DNA from: Melieria omissa
Taxonomy: Eukaryota > Arthropoda > Insecta > Diptera > Ulidiidae
DNA length: 64,000 bases
Assembly: GCA_963971225.1 (NCBI GenBank)
Contig: OZ020270.1
Span: forward strand, 75,780,432-75,844,431
Direction of reading: 5' to 3'
The notes under the pieces were generated by a model. That model was not told the origin of the DNA, searched no databases, and saw only the letters and a program-made list of their open reading frames with translations. Positions 44,468 to 55,157 of this stretch are shown here, piece by piece; position 1 is the stretch's first letter; every line of letters starts with the position of its first letter. A program made the translations under genes and the position numbers.

Positions 44468-45473
44468 TATTAATCGTATGCGGGTATACAAAAGTGATGC
44501 ACCACATACGGTGGTTGTTGTTGTTGTTGGCCAACAAATTGATGTGCCGCATGCATGTTGGCGACGGCGACTCATGCCTGCTCTCCGCTTGCTTCTTTAC
44601 AAACAAGAACAAGAAGTGGAAACTTGAAATTACCTACAAAATGAGTGCTCGAACACTCATCTACTATAAATAGTTTGCCGTCAATCCAACGACCAAGTTG
44701 ACCGCGCGCGCCGATGTTGAGCCGCGCACGGCGCGAGAAGTACTCATTGCGCATACATTGCACTCTCTACGTGCTCGCACGTACAGCGCAAGTACTTTAA
44801 AATGGTATCGAAGCAGTATGCGAAAAAACCTACCGGTTTCAAGGTATTCACGAAAAACGAAAACTATCCCTCACTTTTGACCTTTGACCGGCCATTGTGA
44901 TTCACCTAATCGACCTATGACCACGATTTTATTATCATTAGATAGATAATTTTATTCCCCACAAATTTGATCCCTCGGACTTGTCGGTAAGAGCAATAGT
45001 ACCGGAGATAAGGAATTAAAACGAACTCACCCCTAAATAAGCAGGAGGTAGTATCTTCCCCCACCCCCTCGAATACGAAAACTCAGTTTTAGACTCAGGA
45101 CATACCCCCGAACATACCCTCAAAATTTCAGGAATTTTTTTTAGTAAAATAACATATACCTATTTACTGTACTATAACATTTGCATAGGAAAAATGATGA
45201 AGCGATCGCCAAGGCGCATTAATAAGGTGATATTAATGCAAATGTATTTTGCTAGTGCTTTTGGTCATGCTCATTCAAATGCGGCCATTTTTATTTTACA
45301 ATGAGTAAGTGAGTGAAGAAGAATTCGCGTGGGCAAACGTGCCCTTTTGTTGCTCCGTGGTTTTTAATGTTTTTACGTGTTAAATTTATATATAAATGTT
45401 TAGTGTGCACTGTAACGTCCGACTGCCGCTGCTACCGCGTTGTGGCCTACCGAATTCGCGCGGCAAATTAATA
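44468..45473. other. Unassigned intronic DNA
   Basis: Contains (GTT)n-like GGTTGTTGTTGTTGTTGG at about 44512 and a CG-rich patch near 44700. No recognisable gene or element ends. Confidence 0.4.
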
Positions 45474-45502
45474 ATTACACTGTGCGTGAAATTTGCCCTT
45501 AA

Positions 45503-47233
45503 CTCTTGTGTGCGCACCCACTTAAAACCTCATACTTGAACCCCCCATGGTCTGGCCAGACCATGGTGCAAAAAAGAGGATATTCGAGGATTGTGCTGGC
45601 TAATATATTTTTTTTATATTTTTGTTGATGAGTTTATATATATCTTAGTATGTGTGAGTGTTTGTCTGCGTATGTTTGTGTGTGTAGGTCTGTCAATAAA
45701 AACAAGAAAGTGTGAATACAATAATTTCTGTTGCTTGTTTACTTTTTATTTAGGTAAAAAGGTAAAATTATGCTTGATTTATAAAATACACAGCGAATTT
45801 CAACTTCAATAAATAAATGTTGAAATTAAAAATATACGATAGTAAGGAAAAAATTTAAAAACGTAAAATACGTTGTTATGGATTTGCCTCAACTGCTTCA
45901 CCAATGCAGTGGTTGCAGGGATATAATGCAGTATAATGACTCAAACACATTGAGATTTTATATTGGACATATACAAATCGTGTTTTGATATATCTAACAC
46001 ATTTTTATTTCTGGATTCCTTTCACTATTGACAATTATGCTTTGAAGTCGAAAAGGTAGCTGACTAATACACAACACTGCGAACTATTAGCTGCCAATAA
46101 GACAAAATATCTTCTAAAACATTCCGTTCAATCATAACATACTCAACATGTTACTATTCATGCTGAACTGGTCTGATACCTCCAGCAACAAATGAATCCT
46201 CCATAAACTTTAAAAAGTGCAGGTGGTTCATTCAATTATCCCACAGAACTACGTATTCATTCAATGAGCCAATTGCGAGAATTATTTGCCTGTATAATTT
46301 GCATGCTTCCGAGTAAAACTTTAGTGATAAGTATTCAACATTTAAGTTAAGCTTATTCAAACTATTTAATTAATGACTTAGAATAAATAAATAATTAAAT
46401 ATCTTAATTCTGTTGCTCTAAAGCTTTGGTTTTTGCTACAGCTGAAACTATTTTTTTTTAGAGAAATCGTCCTCTCTGATGTTACTCCAGCGTTGAAGTT
46501 CAAAAATAATGTACACCTTATCCTAGAAATAGCATTTGCTTCCTTCAATCTCTGTCACAGAAAATATACAATCCAATTGGTTAAAATCAGACACGACAAG
46601 AGCACAAATACTTCCATCGCTTCAGAAATGTAATTAAATTGACACCAAAAACACGAATATAACAGCGAATACAATGGATAAATATTAATTTTGAATGTGT
46701 TCAGACATTGTTTTCTAACAAAAATTAGAATTTACTAACCTAAAAGAAAATAAAAGCCAAGGCGAGTGAAAAACATTTGGACCAGGTACATCTTGCGCTA
46801 GCTAACTCATGTCACTATTAACGAGATGGCACGAAAAAAGTGCTTCAAATCGGGTCAGATGGAAAAACCTAGTTGCAGTCCTATGCTCCGTAGAGAACTG
46901 AATAAGGAACAAACGAAAAAAAATATTTATAAATAATTCTGACACTAATTACATCGAAAATAACAAAAAAAACTGAAAATAACAGGCAACTTTGTATGAA
47001 AATACACCATGGTCTGGCCAGACCATAGGGGGTTCAACTAAGGGGTATAAATACGTTTTGCACGATTCTCGCTTTGTTTTTGTAAAGATTTTGTTCATGT
47101 ATTGGTTTTTGTGCTTAGAAAGGATCAGTTGAGGATATCATGAAATATGAACCCGATAGCTTTACTACAACCTTACTAAAAGTGGACCCAAAGTTCAATA
47201 TGGTCTGGCCAAACCTGGGTGCGCACACAAGGG
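45503..47233. mobile_element. piggyBac-type non-autonomous element, TSD TTAA
   Basis: TTAA at 45499-45502 and 47234-47237. The ends are CTCTTGTGTGCGCACCCA and GGGTGCGCACACAAGGG. Just inside each end lies a palindrome with core ATGGTCTGGCCAGACCAT (22 bp perfect at 45545-45566, 20 bp at 47007-47026) plus a half site at about 47199. The 1.73-kb interior has no recognised transposase. TTAA duplication with CCYTTG-type ends fits piggyBac. Confidence 0.8.
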
Positions 47234-47699
47234 TTAAAAATTTAGACATGGGGGGGACCTACTGGGAGACTTTTCTATAGGTATACTGAGTTGAGATCCA
47301 CCAGCCGTTTGGCTGGATTGGCTCTAGTTTAAGAGAAATCCGACTTTGAAGCTTGCTCATTTTAGTCGAGTTCGTTGCTTAAGTCTTCGAACGTTTAAAT
47401 GCTAATAGGTCCTAAATCGTTTCGAATATCGCTTTACTGTCTTCGGCAAGTTTATAGATATTTTAAGGACCAACAAATTTGCTTAAGACACCAATCCAAA
47501 AAAATAGATTCAAACTGTGTAAGTTTCATATTCATATTCATATATCGAATTTTTTTTCGCAGCGCAACGTGGCGTATAAGTGTCATTTATTTATATTAAT
47601 ACAGGGTTTTCCAACAAGAGGTGTTATTTTTGTATTCAAAGAAAAATGAAATTTTTTGAGATAAATGATCGGATGTTTATTTCATAATAAAGAGGAAGG

Positions 47700-47984
47700 T
47701 GTTGCTATTCCGAGCGGAAAGTCTGTGATTAAATAAAAAACAGTCCGTTCCTTAGGAGCAGTTTTTATTTCCTGTAATATGGTTAACTTCAGTTCAATAC
47801 ACATAATTCAATTTGGTTTCTTACTCGTTGGTCCTTTCCGCTCGCTGCTTGGAATGCAAATGGCTAAGTTAGCCGAAGCTCAGCGAGGGCAGGGTTGCCA
47901 ACCGTTTACAATTTGAGAGGAAAACTTATAAACATTTCAGTGTTGTTAAACGTTACGAGAAATTGCCTACTTGATTCGCCAACA
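47700..47984 (-). repeat. 3' LTR of BEL-B
   Basis: 285 bp, TGTTG...CAACA ends. On the minus strand it is preceded by a G-rich polypurine tract, CACGGGGGTCGGGA, at 47985-47998. Confidence 0.88.
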
Positions 47985-48001
47985 TCCCGACCCCCGTGAA
48001 T

Positions 48002-51000
48002 CTAGTTAGATTCACCAACCTCCAACTTCGCTAGCACGCACGCTGGACGTCTGAAAACACCCGAGTTCGTCTGCAGATCCTTCCCTGGAAACACTCGTAG
48101 TACTCTTCCGATCGGCCATTTGGAACGGTGCACGTTGCTGTCGCACACCAACACGATGTCGCCTACGCATAGGGGTTTGACTGGCTGGTACCACTTGGGG
48201 CGTCGGCATAAATCAGGAAGGTACTCCGAGAGCCACCTTTTCCAAAACCGATGCTGGGCCTGTTGTACCTTGCGCCACTCCTTTCTAGTGGTATGGTGTT
48301 CTTCTTCGCGTGGGTGAGGCGTCTGTTCGGCGTTAGCTGTACCTAAAAGAAAATGATTGGGGGTTAACGGTTCAGCAGTGGGTGCGTCTATCGGAATGTG
48401 TGTCAACGGTCGGGAATTAACTATGTTTTCGGCTTCACACATCAGGCTATAGAGACTGTGCTCTGTCAAATTCTGGTATAGCGCGTGCACCATTGCCCGC
48501 TTGACAATCCGTACTAGCCGTTCCCAGCATCCTCCAGCATGAGGGTTTAGAGGGCAATTAAAAACCCATTCTATGCCATCAATCGCAAGAGCATCCGCTA
48601 CTTTCCCATTATCAAAGTCGGAAACTTGCCTCCGCGGTTCCTTATCCGCGCCGATGAAGTTCGTGGCATTATCCGATCTTATGCGCACCGGTATTCCTCG
48701 CCTGCACATAAAGTTGCGTATGCACAACAAGCACGTATCCGTAGTCAAATCTCTCGCTATCTCCATGTGTATCGCGCGCGTGGTCAGGCAAGTAAACAAG
48801 GCGATCCAGCGTTTCTCAACCCTTCGCCCGCTCACGATGAGGAATGGACCCATGTAATCGATGCCCACATATGAAAACGGTCTAACAAATGGCGTCAGCC
48901 TGTCCTCCGGTAGCTGACCCATCATCGGCGATTCTGGTTTTGCGTTGTTTATTTTGCACACTTGGCATCTCTTACGGGCGCGTCGTACTGCTGTTCGAAT
49001 GTGAGGAATCCAATACCTTCGATGTATCTCGGCGATAATCGTTCCCTCGTTCTGGTGCTTCCACTTACGATGATAGTAATCAACAATCAAATTTGTTATG
49101 TGATGCTCTTGGGGCAGAATGACTGGCCTCCGACTGAAAAGCGGCACCGCTACGGCTGCATCAATTCGGCCCTTTACACGAATCACGCCAGCGTCGTCCA
49201 CGTAAGGTGTTAGTTTCCACAGTACGCTGTTACGTTGTATTTGGCCCTGCGTGCTCAACTCCTGGTATTCTTCGTAGTACGCTGACAACTGGGCTACTCG
49301 ACAAATTGCGAGTTCTGACGTTTCAAGCTCGGTAAGCGTCAATCGCTCCCCTTTTCTTCGTAGCGGATCCTCCAGAGCGTTGTGACGGAAACGAAGTATC
49401 CATGCGATGATCCTTTTTAGGCGTATAAAACACGAATATTTCGCAAACATATCGCTCTCGACGTTCAGGTGTCCAATAAATTTTGCTCGAAGTTCCTCTT
49501 GCGTTTGCACGAGTGATTCTGGCGCTGGCCAGTCGGTCTCATTTTTCATCAGGAAATCAGGTCCGCTCACCCAGAACGATTCTCGCTTCGTGCTCCTCAT
49601 GCGCGTTCCGAAGTCAGCTGGATTGTATGCACTTGGAAGCCACCTCCATTCAGTCGTTTCGCTGTTCGCCAAAATCTCATTAACGCGATGAGCAACGTAT
49701 GGCTTGTAGCGTCGATGATCAGACCTTATCCATGACAGCGTCGTCATTGAATCGTTCCACATAACCGTTCTGGCAGGAGCCACAGTGTGGCCTTGAAGTA
49801 CGGTCACCCGGAGACGCGTAGCTAATACGGCAGACTGCAATTCTAAGCGTGGTACTGTTGTAAGTTTTAGTGGGGCGCACTTCGCCTTGCCCATGACGAA
49901 TACAAAATGTATCCTCCCTGCTTGGTCGCAAATCCTCCAGTAGGCCACTGCCGCGTAAGCAGTCTCGCTGGCGTCTGCAAAAATGTGCAGCTCTACTGCA
50001 CCATTAAAGGGTATTTTATAACAACGTGGCATAGTTAAGTTGTCAATGTTCCTCAATATCTTCAACCACTCATGCCACATGGCATACGCTTCGTCTGGAA
50101 TGCCTTCGTTCCATCCCACTTGCTCTCTCCATACCGATTGCAACACTATCTTCGCCGCCACTGTTAAGTCGGCTGCCAACCCAAATGGGTCGAACACCGA
50201 CATGGTAATACTAAGCGCCTCTCGTTTAGTAGGTCTTCTCTCACCTTTAATCAAACGCGCATCTACTCTTGCAAACGATAAGATACATTTTAACACATCG
50301 CTCTCGGTATCCCAATGCATGCCGAGGACCTTCTGGTAATGCCCTGCATCACCCTTGTCGGGACTGACGACCTTCGATTTCGTCTCTTCTTGGTTCAACA
50401 TCTTACTAACAGTTTTCGCATTCGACTGAAACCTTTTCAGTTCGAAGCCTCCTTGCTCATGGATCCAAACGAACTCTCTCGTGATTCGCAAAGCTTCTTC
50501 TTCAGTGACAAAGCAGTGTACAAAATCATCGACGTAGTGGTTGTTGATAATGGCTTCCGCGGCGTTAGGAAATTCCTCCAGAAAATCTCGAGCGTTTTTG
50601 TTTTTGACGTACTGCGCTGAACACGGTGAACACGTGGCTCCAAACGACATGACCGACATCACATACTCGCCAATGTCCGCCTTTGGTTCCTCTCCCCACA
50701 AGAACCGCTGCGCATCCTGGTCTTCTTGACGTATTCGTACCTGGTGAAACATCTCGACTATGTCCGCACATACTGGCTTTTCTCTAAATTTCATTAAAAT
50801 GGTAGTTAACGGTTGTGACTGATCTGGCCCACTGAGTAAGACCGAATTCAAGGAAACACCCTCTACCTCAGCAGCAGCGTCGAATACCAGTCGCAGTTTA
50901 CCTGGTTTATTTGCATTAGAAACACCGAAGTGTGGCAAGTACCAAGTTCTATCTCCTTTGCCTCTTACCTCCGCTTCATCTAGGCGCCTCGCGTATCCCT

Positions 51001-51019
51001 TCCTTTCATACTCAGACAT
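48002..51019 (-). CDS. BEL-B pol (reverse transcriptase, RNase H, integrase)
   Basis: The protein reads RLVFDAAAEVEGVSLN, FHQVRIRQEDQDAQRFLW, NNHYVDDFVHCF (catalytic YVDD), RNase H FADASETAYAAVAYW, the integrase zinc site (HHITNLIVDYYH, CQVC) and core GIDYMGPF, RSDNATNFIGA and PHAGGCWERLV. It ends with a C-terminal DIVLVCDSN...WPIGRV segment, 18 bp before the 3' LTR. The apparent Met at 51019 lies in the SINE target duplication. The true frame continues upstream beyond the SINE (…QYVHIMSEY) to about 51600. No stop within this segment. Confidence 0.88.
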   Translation of the reverse strand: MSEYERKGYARRLDEAEVRGKGDRTWYLPHFGVSNANKPGKLRLVFDAAAEVEGVSLNSVLLSGPDQSQPLTTILMKFREKPVCADIVEMFHQVRIRQEDQDAQRFLWGEEPKADIGEYVMSVMSFGATCSPCSAQYVKNKNARDFLEEFPNAAEAIINNHYVDDFVHCFVTEEEALRITREFVWIHEQGGFELKRFQSNAKTVSKMLNQEETKSKVVSPDKGDAGHYQKVLGMHWDTESDVLKCILSFARVDARLIKGERRPTKREALSITMSVFDPFGLAADLTVAAKIVLQSVWREQVGWNEGIPDEAYAMWHEWLKILRNIDNLTMPRCYKIPFNGAVELHIFADASETAYAAVAYWRICDQAGRIHFVFVMGKAKCAPLKLTTVPRLELQSAVLATRLRVTVLQGHTVAPARTVMWNDSMTTLSWIRSDHRRYKPYVAHRVNEILANSETTEWRWLPSAYNPADFGTRMRSTKRESFWVSGPDFLMKNETDWPAPESLVQTQEELRAKFIGHLNVESDMFAKYSCFIRLKRIIAWILRFRHNALEDPLRRKGERLTLTELETSELAICRVAQLSAYYEEYQELSTQGQIQRNSVLWKLTPYVDDAGVIRVKGRIDAAVAVPLFSRRPVILPQEHHITNLIVDYYHRKWKHQNEGTIIAEIHRRYWIPHIRTAVRRARKRCQVCKINNAKPESPMMGQLPEDRLTPFVRPFSYVGIDYMGPFLIVSGRRVEKRWIALFTCLTTRAIHMEIARDLTTDTCLLCIRNFMCRRGIPVRIRSDNATNFIGADKEPRRQVSDFDNGKVADALAIDGIEWVFNCPLNPHAGGCWERLVRIVKRAMVHALYQNLTEHSLYSLMCEAENIVNSRPLTHIPIDAPTAEPLTPNHFLLGTANAEQTPHPREEEHHTTRKEWRKVQQAQHRFWKRWLSEYLPDLCRRPKWYQPVKPLCVGDIVLVCDSNVHRSKWPIGRVLRVFPGKDLQTNSGVFRRPACVLAKLEVGESN

Positions 51020-51020
51020 A

Positions 51021-51383
51021 GGTTAGGTTAGGTTGCGGTGGCTGCCTCTATAAGAGACACACTCGGAGGCCTGAAAGGCCCATTGTGATACCACATATTT
51101 CACCCGTTTTTGAACTGTGTATGCAACACTGTTTTGCCAACATATGTTACAGCACACATTCTAAGCGGATGGGGAAAGGGAGCGGGAGGGGACCTACAGT
51201 TTAACGCCGAATCCGAACGGCGATTGGCAGTTTTTCGTTCACACTTGGAGGTTTTGCCATTGCCTGCCAAGAGCGCACTTGTGCGATTCTTGTAATTCTC
51301 ATTCCCTTCATATTGGATAGCGATAGAAGTAGACGAGTTGTTCACCAGCCCGAGTCAGGAATCGAACCTGGAGCCTTTGGTAT
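51021..51383 (-). mobile_element. tRNA-derived SINE (family A) inserted in BEL-B pol
   Basis: A 12-bp duplication TACTCAGACATA lies at 51009-51020 and 51384-51395. The body matches 5895-6288. The B box (complement of GGAATCGAACC, about 51358-51368) is present but the A box is missing, so it is 5' truncated. On the minus strand the 3' tail is (CCTAA)n-like: AACCTAACCTAACC. Confidence 0.9.
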
Positions 51384-51584
51384 TACTCAGACATAATGTG
51401 CACGTATTGCTTGTGAAAATCTTCGTTACGTTGAAATTTCCTTTCTAGTGCTAGCAGCCGTTTCTCTGCCATCTGTCTACTATCCGGAAGGACTACGTTC
51501 TCATGCTTCCACAAAAGCCCAGTTTCAAACCGCCCGTCTTTTCTTTTAGTCGTGTTCTCGAGTAATCGTTTCGCCGTCAGTACC

Positions 51585-53378
51585 TCAACGCTCTCTACGT
51601 GTTTCTGCGCGGTGACTGTCGTTTACAATGTGGTTTCTAACTAATTGTTCCAAACTGGTTTCTTTACCGAATTGCGCGAAAAGAGAGTGATTGTACTCTT
51701 GCGTTGAACGACTGCTACCGTTGCCGTACACCAACCATCCAAGTTTGGTTTGGATCACAACTGGCCCCTTCCATCCTTTCACAATCGTTCTCTTCGCCAC
51801 ACCCAAATGAGCGTTATCTAGCCCGATCAACAACTCCGGTGTTGCCATATTATAGTCTTGTATTGGTAGGCCTTTGGTGTATCGATACTTCCAGTGTAGC
51901 TCCGATAATTCCAATGTTTGTGTTGACAATTGTAAATCTCTAACAACCTTGACATTCTTAGCATCGAACTTCCCACTGCCAATCGCAGTGCCGGAAATCT
52001 TTATATCTACTCCAAAGGCCATCTGTGTCACAGCATTGTTTCCAAACCATTTCAATGTCAACTTGTCTTTCCTGCCCTTAAGTCCTAGTCGGGCAGCCAC
52101 ACTTTGGTTCATCATCGATATTGCAGAGCCTTCATAAAAAAATGCATAACATTCAATTTCTCTCCCATTAGCGTACAATTTCACTGGCAAAATTTTAAAT
52201 AATACCTTAATTGTTGTCGGCATTAACACGTTGGTGTATACTTGATGTTGCTGTGGCGCCCTGTGTGTTTCACTTCCTTTTGAGTGTAAGAGCTCGTGCA
52301 TCTTTCTGGGGCAATTCCTCACTGCGCACTTATGCTTGTACGCGCAGCTGTCACTCCGATGGCCACTGCCTAGGCAATTGAAACACAATTTTTCACGACG
52401 CACAGTCTTCCACCTTGCTGCTTGTTCCATTTCTATGAAACTTCTGCAGTTCGCTAGCCCGTGCTCTCCATCGCATAGACCACAACGTTCTTGCTTCCCT
52501 CTTCTAAGCTCATCGGCATGGAAAAATCGCATCCTCCCATCCACTCTCGACTCCGTAGCGCGCGTTTGTTGATTGAAGTTTATACACGCCGTATTCACCA
52601 CGCGCGCTAGTTCCTGCAGCCAGTCACTTAAATGCCGTATCGTCGCTCTCGGTTGCATATTCACAGCATGCCGCGCCCAATCTAGTCTTCGCTGTATCGG
52701 TAGCTTAAGGATCAACTCTTCCATCAATGTAGGATTGCTCAAATGGTACTCGCACCCTGCAGCTTCAAGAAACGTTGCCAAATTCTGGACCTTTGTTGCA
52801 AACGGCACTAACTGTTCTAAGCGATTTTCGGAAATTGCAGGAAAGTTGCGTATTCGTGCAATTTGACTTTTCACCAGTTGGTCTGGCCTTCCAAAACGTT
52901 CCTGCAATGTCTCGATGATTCGCAGTACGTTGCTGCTATGAATTAGCAGACACTCGATTACTTCACGTGCTTTCCCTTTAATTGCCTGCTGAAGTCGCAA
53001 GATGTTCTGCCGCTCACTGTACCGATATTCTTCTGTTGTCATCATAAACGATTCGCGAAACATCGGCCAATCCTCCGGTCGACCATCAAACTCTGGGAGA
53101 TCGTATAGCTTTCGACTAGTATCGGCTTTCACTGTGGACAACGTTTGGTTCAGGCTCGCAAGTGTTGCTGCGACTGAGGGGCTTTCTAATGCCCCCACGC
53201 CGTTTGTTGGTAACGTCGCGTTGCCTTCTGCCATTTCGTTCGTTGACTCTTCTCCGCTTGTTGCCGCCGCTGTATGGCCTGCCGCCATTTGGTTCGATGC
53301 TGTCGTGACGCGATTTCTTGCCACACTTGTAAGTTCCAGTGATTTTCGCCGTCTGTCTGCGGCTCTGCTATCTTGCAC
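51585..53378 (-). CDS. BEL-B gag and protease (frameshift at 3' end)
   Basis: From ATG 53378: DUF1759-type gag (LPEFDGRPEDWPMFRESF near residue 97), zinc knuckles (CGLCDGEHGLANC, CFNCLGSGHRSDSC near 340) and a retropepsin-like region. The protease catalytic box reads AFFYEGSAISMM where BEL elements usually have L-x-DEGS, so the catalytic Asp is Tyr. The frame closes at 51585 (ETRRER then TGA); in another frame pol codons continue from about 51600 (QKHVESVEVLTAKRLLEN), so one frameshift separates the two parts. The protease change and frameshift make the copy unlikely to be autonomous. Confidence 0.82.
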   Translation of the reverse strand: MQDSRAADRRRKSLELTSVARNRVTTASNQMAAGHTAAATSGEESTNEMAEGNATLPTNGVGALESPSVAATLASLNQTLSTVKADTSRKLYDLPEFDGRPEDWPMFRESFMMTTEEYRYSERQNILRLQQAIKGKAREVIECLLIHSSNVLRIIETLQERFGRPDQLVKSQIARIRNFPAISENRLEQLVPFATKVQNLATFLEAAGCEYHLSNPTLMEELILKLPIQRRLDWARHAVNMQPRATIRHLSDWLQELARVVNTACINFNQQTRATESRVDGRMRFFHADELRRGKQERCGLCDGEHGLANCRSFIEMEQAARWKTVRREKLCFNCLGSGHRSDSCAYKHKCAVRNCPRKMHELLHSKGSETHRAPQQHQVYTNVLMPTTIKVLFKILPVKLYANGREIECYAFFYEGSAISMMNQSVAARLGLKGRKDKLTLKWFGNNAVTQMAFGVDIKISGTAIGSGKFDAKNVKVVRDLQLSTQTLELSELHWKYRYTKGLPIQDYNMATPELLIGLDNAHLGVAKRTIVKGWKGPVVIQTKLGWLVYGNGSSRSTQEYNHSLFAQFGKETSLEQLVRNHIVNDSHRAETRRER

Positions 53379-53716
53379 CGCACCGCATGACTATGTCAGG
53401 AGCTTCTGGCCACCATTCGCTGCGCGCATGCGCCGCCTTTTCTGCGTCGTAGGGCTCCTCTGGCCGCCTTTAAAGCTGAAGCTGCTGTCGCCACCTTATT
53501 TGACGATGACGACCAGAATCTTGGCGACTACCGTTTACCTCCCCGATTTATGCTGTCGAAGCGAAGCCGATGCTGGTTAATGTTTCTCCAACTAACGTGC
53601 CAGCTCGGGCTCCTTTCTGCGCACCACACGCGACGACTTGCGCGACCGCCTCGCCGACCTTCTTTCTCACTTGCTAGTTGCCCCGCAAGGCAACGAGAAA
53701 TAAAAAGATGTTGCTA

Positions 53717-54801
53717 ACGTATGCGGAATGAAATATGAACTGATTTCCAACCACCATTCCAATTATTAAACAAATAGCAATAGAAAAACTAAATATGGGA
53801 GAAGTAACGGTACTATTCCCGCAATCATTCGACTGGAGATCAATTCAACGGAAAACAGTTAATCGCAAAAATGTCATTGTCGGAATTAGGACGTCACAAA
53901 TTGATTTGTAAATTTTGTGAAAAAAATCCAGACAAGAGGAAATATGAGATTTTTCTTCATTTTTCTGAAATGCAATTTAAAAAGATATTTATTTAGAAAA
54001 CTATTACGGTTTTAAAGAGTTGAAAAACGTTTGAAAGAAAACGCGGCTACGGTAAAAAGTGTGCTTTGCAGAGCAGCCAATGTCGGGCTAAATTAAAAGC
54101 CGAAATCGTGGGTCATTCAGCAAAGTCGTATCGTGCGTTGGCGAAGAAGTATCTTGTTAGTTAGAAAACTATAAAAAAGTATATAGCAGACATGGGAGTT
54201 GTCAAATGTGCAAAAAAAACTCTACCAGCAGTCTTAGAAAGACAGTCAGTGATAATTAAACAACGGCTGCGTGCTCTATCACAAAATTTGTTTGCTGCTA
54301 ATTCAACGTACGTTTGTATAATGGATGATGAGAGTTATTTTACAGTAGAAGGACACGAATGGGCCCCCAAACATTATTTCAAGCTTCCTGGTTCTAATCC
54401 ACCGGTGCCGGTGCCACACAGTCTGCTTTGGAACATTTAAGCATTAAATTCGTATCTAAGCAGGAAAACCCCCCAAACGTTCCACAGCTAAGGCCCATTG
54501 AAAGTTTTTGGGCAAATTTAGAAAGAAAAGTTTACGGGAAGGGTTACAAACCAAAAAATGTGGACCGACTTATTTTTAAAATTAAAAGAGAACTGGCCAA
54601 AATAAATACAGAGGAGATTTAAGAGACAATGCGTAAGGTGCCGCAAAACATAAGGAAAGCCGACCGTTGTGGATATGAATACTTTTTGTAAAATTACCTT
54701 AAGTTATGTACAATAACCTGTTTTAATACCAAGTTCCTAATAAGTGAAACAAACATTTTGTTATTGTTAATGTGCCAGTTCGTATTTCATTCCGCATACG
54801 T
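53717..54801 (+). mobile_element. Tc1/mariner-superfamily element in the BEL-B 5' LTR, TSD TA
   Basis: The ends ACGTATGCGGAATGAAATA and complement are flanked by TA at 53715-53716 and 54802-54803. The empty site is given by the other BEL-B LTR (TTGCTATTCC). 1085 bp with a degenerate transposase on the plus strand. Confidence 0.88.
54192..54622 (+). pseudogene. Tc1-type DDE transposase relic
   Basis: Two overlapping frames: the first has CIMDDESYFTVEGHEWAPKH (first catalytic Asp), the second PPNVPQLRPIESFWANLERK (catalytic Glu, with Ser where Asp/Asn is common after it). The middle block with the second catalytic Asp is missing between them (about 54440), and upstream codons are degenerate. 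The NPPNVPQLRPIE-x-FW signature belongs to a Tc1-like group distinct from the TA elements elsewhere in the window. Confidence 0.75.
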
Positions 54802-55157
54802 TATTCCGAGCGGAAAGTCGCTGATTAAATAAAAAACAGTCCGTTCCTTAGGAGCAGTTTTTATTTCCTGTAATATGGTTAGCTTCAGTTCAATACACAT
54901 AATTCAATTTGGTTTCTTACTCGTTGGTCCTTTCCGCTCGCTGCTTGGAATGCAAATGGCTAAGTTAGCCGAAGCTCAGCGAGGGCAGGGTTGCCAACCG
55001 TTTACAATTTGAGAGTAAAACTTATAAACATTTCAGTGTTGTTAAACGTTACGAGAAATTGCCTACTTGATTCGCCAACAGAAGGTATGTCGTTAATAAT
55101 GAAAAACAACATCAGCCAAATGGCCACCACGACCACGCTTACAGGACCATATCCTTT

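Larger units (their letters stand above)
47700..55080 (-). mobile_element. BEL/Pao LTR retrotransposon B with nested SINE and Tc1, TSD GAAGG
   Basis: The 3' LTR is 47700-47984. The 5' LTR is 53709-53716 plus 54802-55080, split by a Tc1-like element. Both LTRs run TGTTGGCGAATC ... AATAGCAACA on the minus strand and are nearly identical. The 5-bp duplication GAAGG is at 47695-47699 and 55081-55085. Gag-pol is on the minus strand with a SINE at 51021-51383. Without insertions it is about 5.9 kb. It belongs to a different BEL lineage from BEL-A. Confidence 0.9.
53709..55080 (-). repeat. 5' LTR of BEL-B, interrupted by a Tc1-like element
   Basis: The last 8 bases of the LTR (53709-53716) are separated from the rest (54802-55080) by the element at 53717-54801 with its TA duplication. 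Otherwise it matches the 3' LTR with only a few differences (for example GTCGCTG versus GTCTGTG). No obvious primer-binding site was recognised next to it. Confidence 0.85.

Noticed and set aside
51021..51045. Telomere repeat or interstitial telomeric sequence
   Set aside because: Only three units, and it is the SINE tail directly at the target duplication.
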